5,041 bases of DNA, from assembly GCA_019313505.1 (NCBI GenBank), contig JAFDBA010000166.1, positions 1 to 5,041 on the forward strand. The letters run 5' to 3'. Positions within the stretch are counted from its first letter, which is position 1. Each line of letters begins with the position of its first letter. This document shows positions 3,917 to 5,041 of this stretch, one piece after another. The notes under the pieces were generated by a model. The model was given only the letters and a program-made list of their open reading frames with translations. It made no database searches and was not told where the DNA came from. The DNA comes from Deltaproteobacteria bacterium. GTDB lineage: Bacteria; Desulfobacterota; Desulfobacteria; Desulfobacterales; UBA11574. The position numbers and the translations under genes are program-made.

Positions 3917-5041
3917 TTTTCAAAAATACCGAAATACGGCAGTTTCCTTATTTTCAATTTCGAGAAGACAGGCGTATAAATACCACAAAGAAACTTCGTT
4001 AAATTTACCTCGGTAAACTGCTCGCCTACAGCTTGCATAAATTCATCGGTAATCATTTTAAAATCAAAATGGACGAGAGGCTTTAGTTCGGTTGTGTGTT
4101 GCAAAACCGTTTTCCCGCTTTTGCAAAATGAACAATGTCCGCAGCGTTCTTTTTCAAGATATTCTCCAAAATATTCGGCAAGCTGTTTGCTGATACACAT
4201 ATCGCTTTCAAAAAAGCTTATCATGTTGTGGATTCTTTGAATCTCTTGTCCCTCCTTCGTTTTAAACAAGGCATACATTTTTTCAGCTATGACCTCGACA
4301 TCAAACGCCTGGGTCAGGATGTCGTACACTTCCATTGCCTGCCTGGATTGAAGCTCAATCCAGCCCTTTGCATCAAAGTATTCCAGCGCAGTGAGAATCC
4401 GCTGCCGATCCGTACTATAACTGTTAAGGATTGCCTGAATATCAACATATGTCCATATTTTACGGGTTTGGCAATGATTCATGATCATTGTAACAAACTG
4501 CTTTCTTTCCCCTTCAAAACTGTTAATGATGTTTGCCGGCTCTGTTTGATATTTGAATGAATATTCCCCAAAATAGGTCAACTTGGGTCGAATAATTTTT
4601 TTCATTGCAAGATAAACCAGTAACGTTTTTAGGGGAAGAATTCTGATATTCAGGTCATTTGAAAGTTTTACTGCTTTGATTTCCCAGATAAAACCCTTGT
4701 TTTCTTTTATGGTCCGGAGCAATTGAAAGATCGAATGTTTCTCCGGAGTATCGCCATAAACAAAATTCTCTAAAATATGAACGTTGTCCCTGTTGGCTAA
4801 AACTTCGCATAAAGCGGGACTTCCGTCTCTCCCGGAGCGTCCGATTTCCTGGCTGTAGTTTTCAATCGATTTGGGCAAATCATAATGAATGATTCTGCGG
4901 ATGTCCTTTTTATCGATTCCCATTCCAAATGCGATCGTTGCAACGATACATGACAAGGTCCCGTCCATGAATTGGTTTTGAATCTGTTCCCGTTTTTCGT
5001 TTTTCATCCCGGCATGATAAGGATGCGCATTTATGTTATTT
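3820..5041 (-). CDS. recQ: RecQ-family ATP-dependent DNA helicase, C-terminal part (5' end outside the window)
   Basis: The leftward frame is open through the right edge, so the true start and the ATP-binding first lobe lie beyond 5041. The visible part begins in the second helicase lobe with the family's YHAGM motif just before the methionine at 5007. Counting from that methionine, motif V reads VATIAFGMGIDKKDIR (22-37) and motif VI reads QEIGRSGRDG (53-62, with the arginines that contact ATP). Next come a winged-helix-like region (about 95-235) and a RecQ zinc site: C271-x17-C289-x2-C292-x2-C295, close to the E. coli spacing. A C-terminal domain with LTKFLCGIYTP and YFGIFENYPFLEV ends at 395. 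The enzyme unwinds DNA 3'-5' in recombination and repair. It converges on the ferredoxin gene with a 68-bp gap and is probably unrelated in function. The zinc site stands unusually far behind motif VI. Confidence 0.92.
   Translation of the reverse strand, partial: NNINAHPYHAGMKNEKREQIQNQFMDGTLSCIVATIAFGMGIDKKDIRRIIHYDLPKSIENYSQEIGRSGRDGSPALCEVLANRDNVHILENFVYGDTPEKHSIFQLLRTIKENKGFIWEIKAVKLSNDLNIRILPLKTLLVYLAMKKIIRPKLTYFGEYSFKYQTEPANIINSFEGERKQFVTMIMNHCQTRKIWTYVDIQAILNSYSTDRQRILTALEYFDAKGWIELQSRQAMEVYDILTQAFDVEVIAEKMYALFKTKEGQEIQRIHNMISFFESDMCISKQLAEYFGEYLEKERCGHCSFCKSGKTVLQHTTELKPLVHFDFKMITDEFMQAVGEQFTEVNLTKFLCGIYTPVFSKLKIRKLPYFGIFENYPFLEVRTWIKNNILPEKLIPREILTTDIQQ

Noticed and set aside
4135..4560. 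141-codon rightward frame inside recQ
   Set aside because: It is antisense to the zinc-site and winged-helix region of the helicase and has no recognisable domain or ribosome site.

Overview
The window looks like chromosomal DNA of a strictly anaerobic, moderately AT-rich bacterium. The best guess is a sulfate-reducing or related Desulfobacterota species. This rests on a small siroheme/ferredoxin reductase, a ferredoxin-type gene paired with an HD phosphohydrolase, a DNR/HcpR-like Crp-Fnr regulator, and an intergenic AGGAT/ATCCT palindromic repeat. The organism is inferred from gene content only; no taxonomic marker is present.

Layout. Bases 1-188 are non-coding. They begin with a long imperfect hairpin (3-63) and contain a 22-bp dyad (139-160) ahead of a rightward two-gene unit. 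That unit encodes a carboxymuconolactone-decarboxylase-like (AhpD-fold) small protein lacking the usual catalytic residues (189-512), then a PCP_red/siroheme-sulfite-reductase/2x[4Fe-4S] protein (528-1334). Its stop codon overlaps the stop of the convergent leftward Crp-Fnr regulator gene (1331-2023) in a shared TTAA. The 217-bp divergent region 2024-2240 holds a perfect FNR/DNR-type operator, TTGAC-ATAA-GTCAA (2058-2071). A leftward promoter overlaps it, a rightward promoter is placed for class II activation, and an AGGAT/ATCCT inverted repeat (2153-2210) lies in the predicted leader. A tight rightward pair follows: a zinc-ribbon HD-domain protein (2241-2987) and a ferredoxin-domain protein (2990-3751). 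The right end carries the 3' two-thirds or so of a leftward RecQ-type helicase gene (3820 to the window edge).

How they may work together. The regulator's recognition helix carries the FNR-type E-x-x-S-R signature. The divergent region contains exactly the kind of TTGAC/GTCAA site such a helix reads. The simplest model is a sensor that limits its own synthesis and activates the HD-ferredoxin operon at -41.5. The regulator has no N-terminal cysteine cluster, so it is not an oxygen-sensing FNR. By family resemblance it may respond to NO, CO or another redox signal through a haem or other ligand. The siroheme protein could reduce sulfite, nitrite or a related small oxyanion, but nothing here fixes the substrate. 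RecQ is probably an unrelated housekeeping or repair neighbour. I see no mobile element, CRISPR array, tRNA or rRNA.
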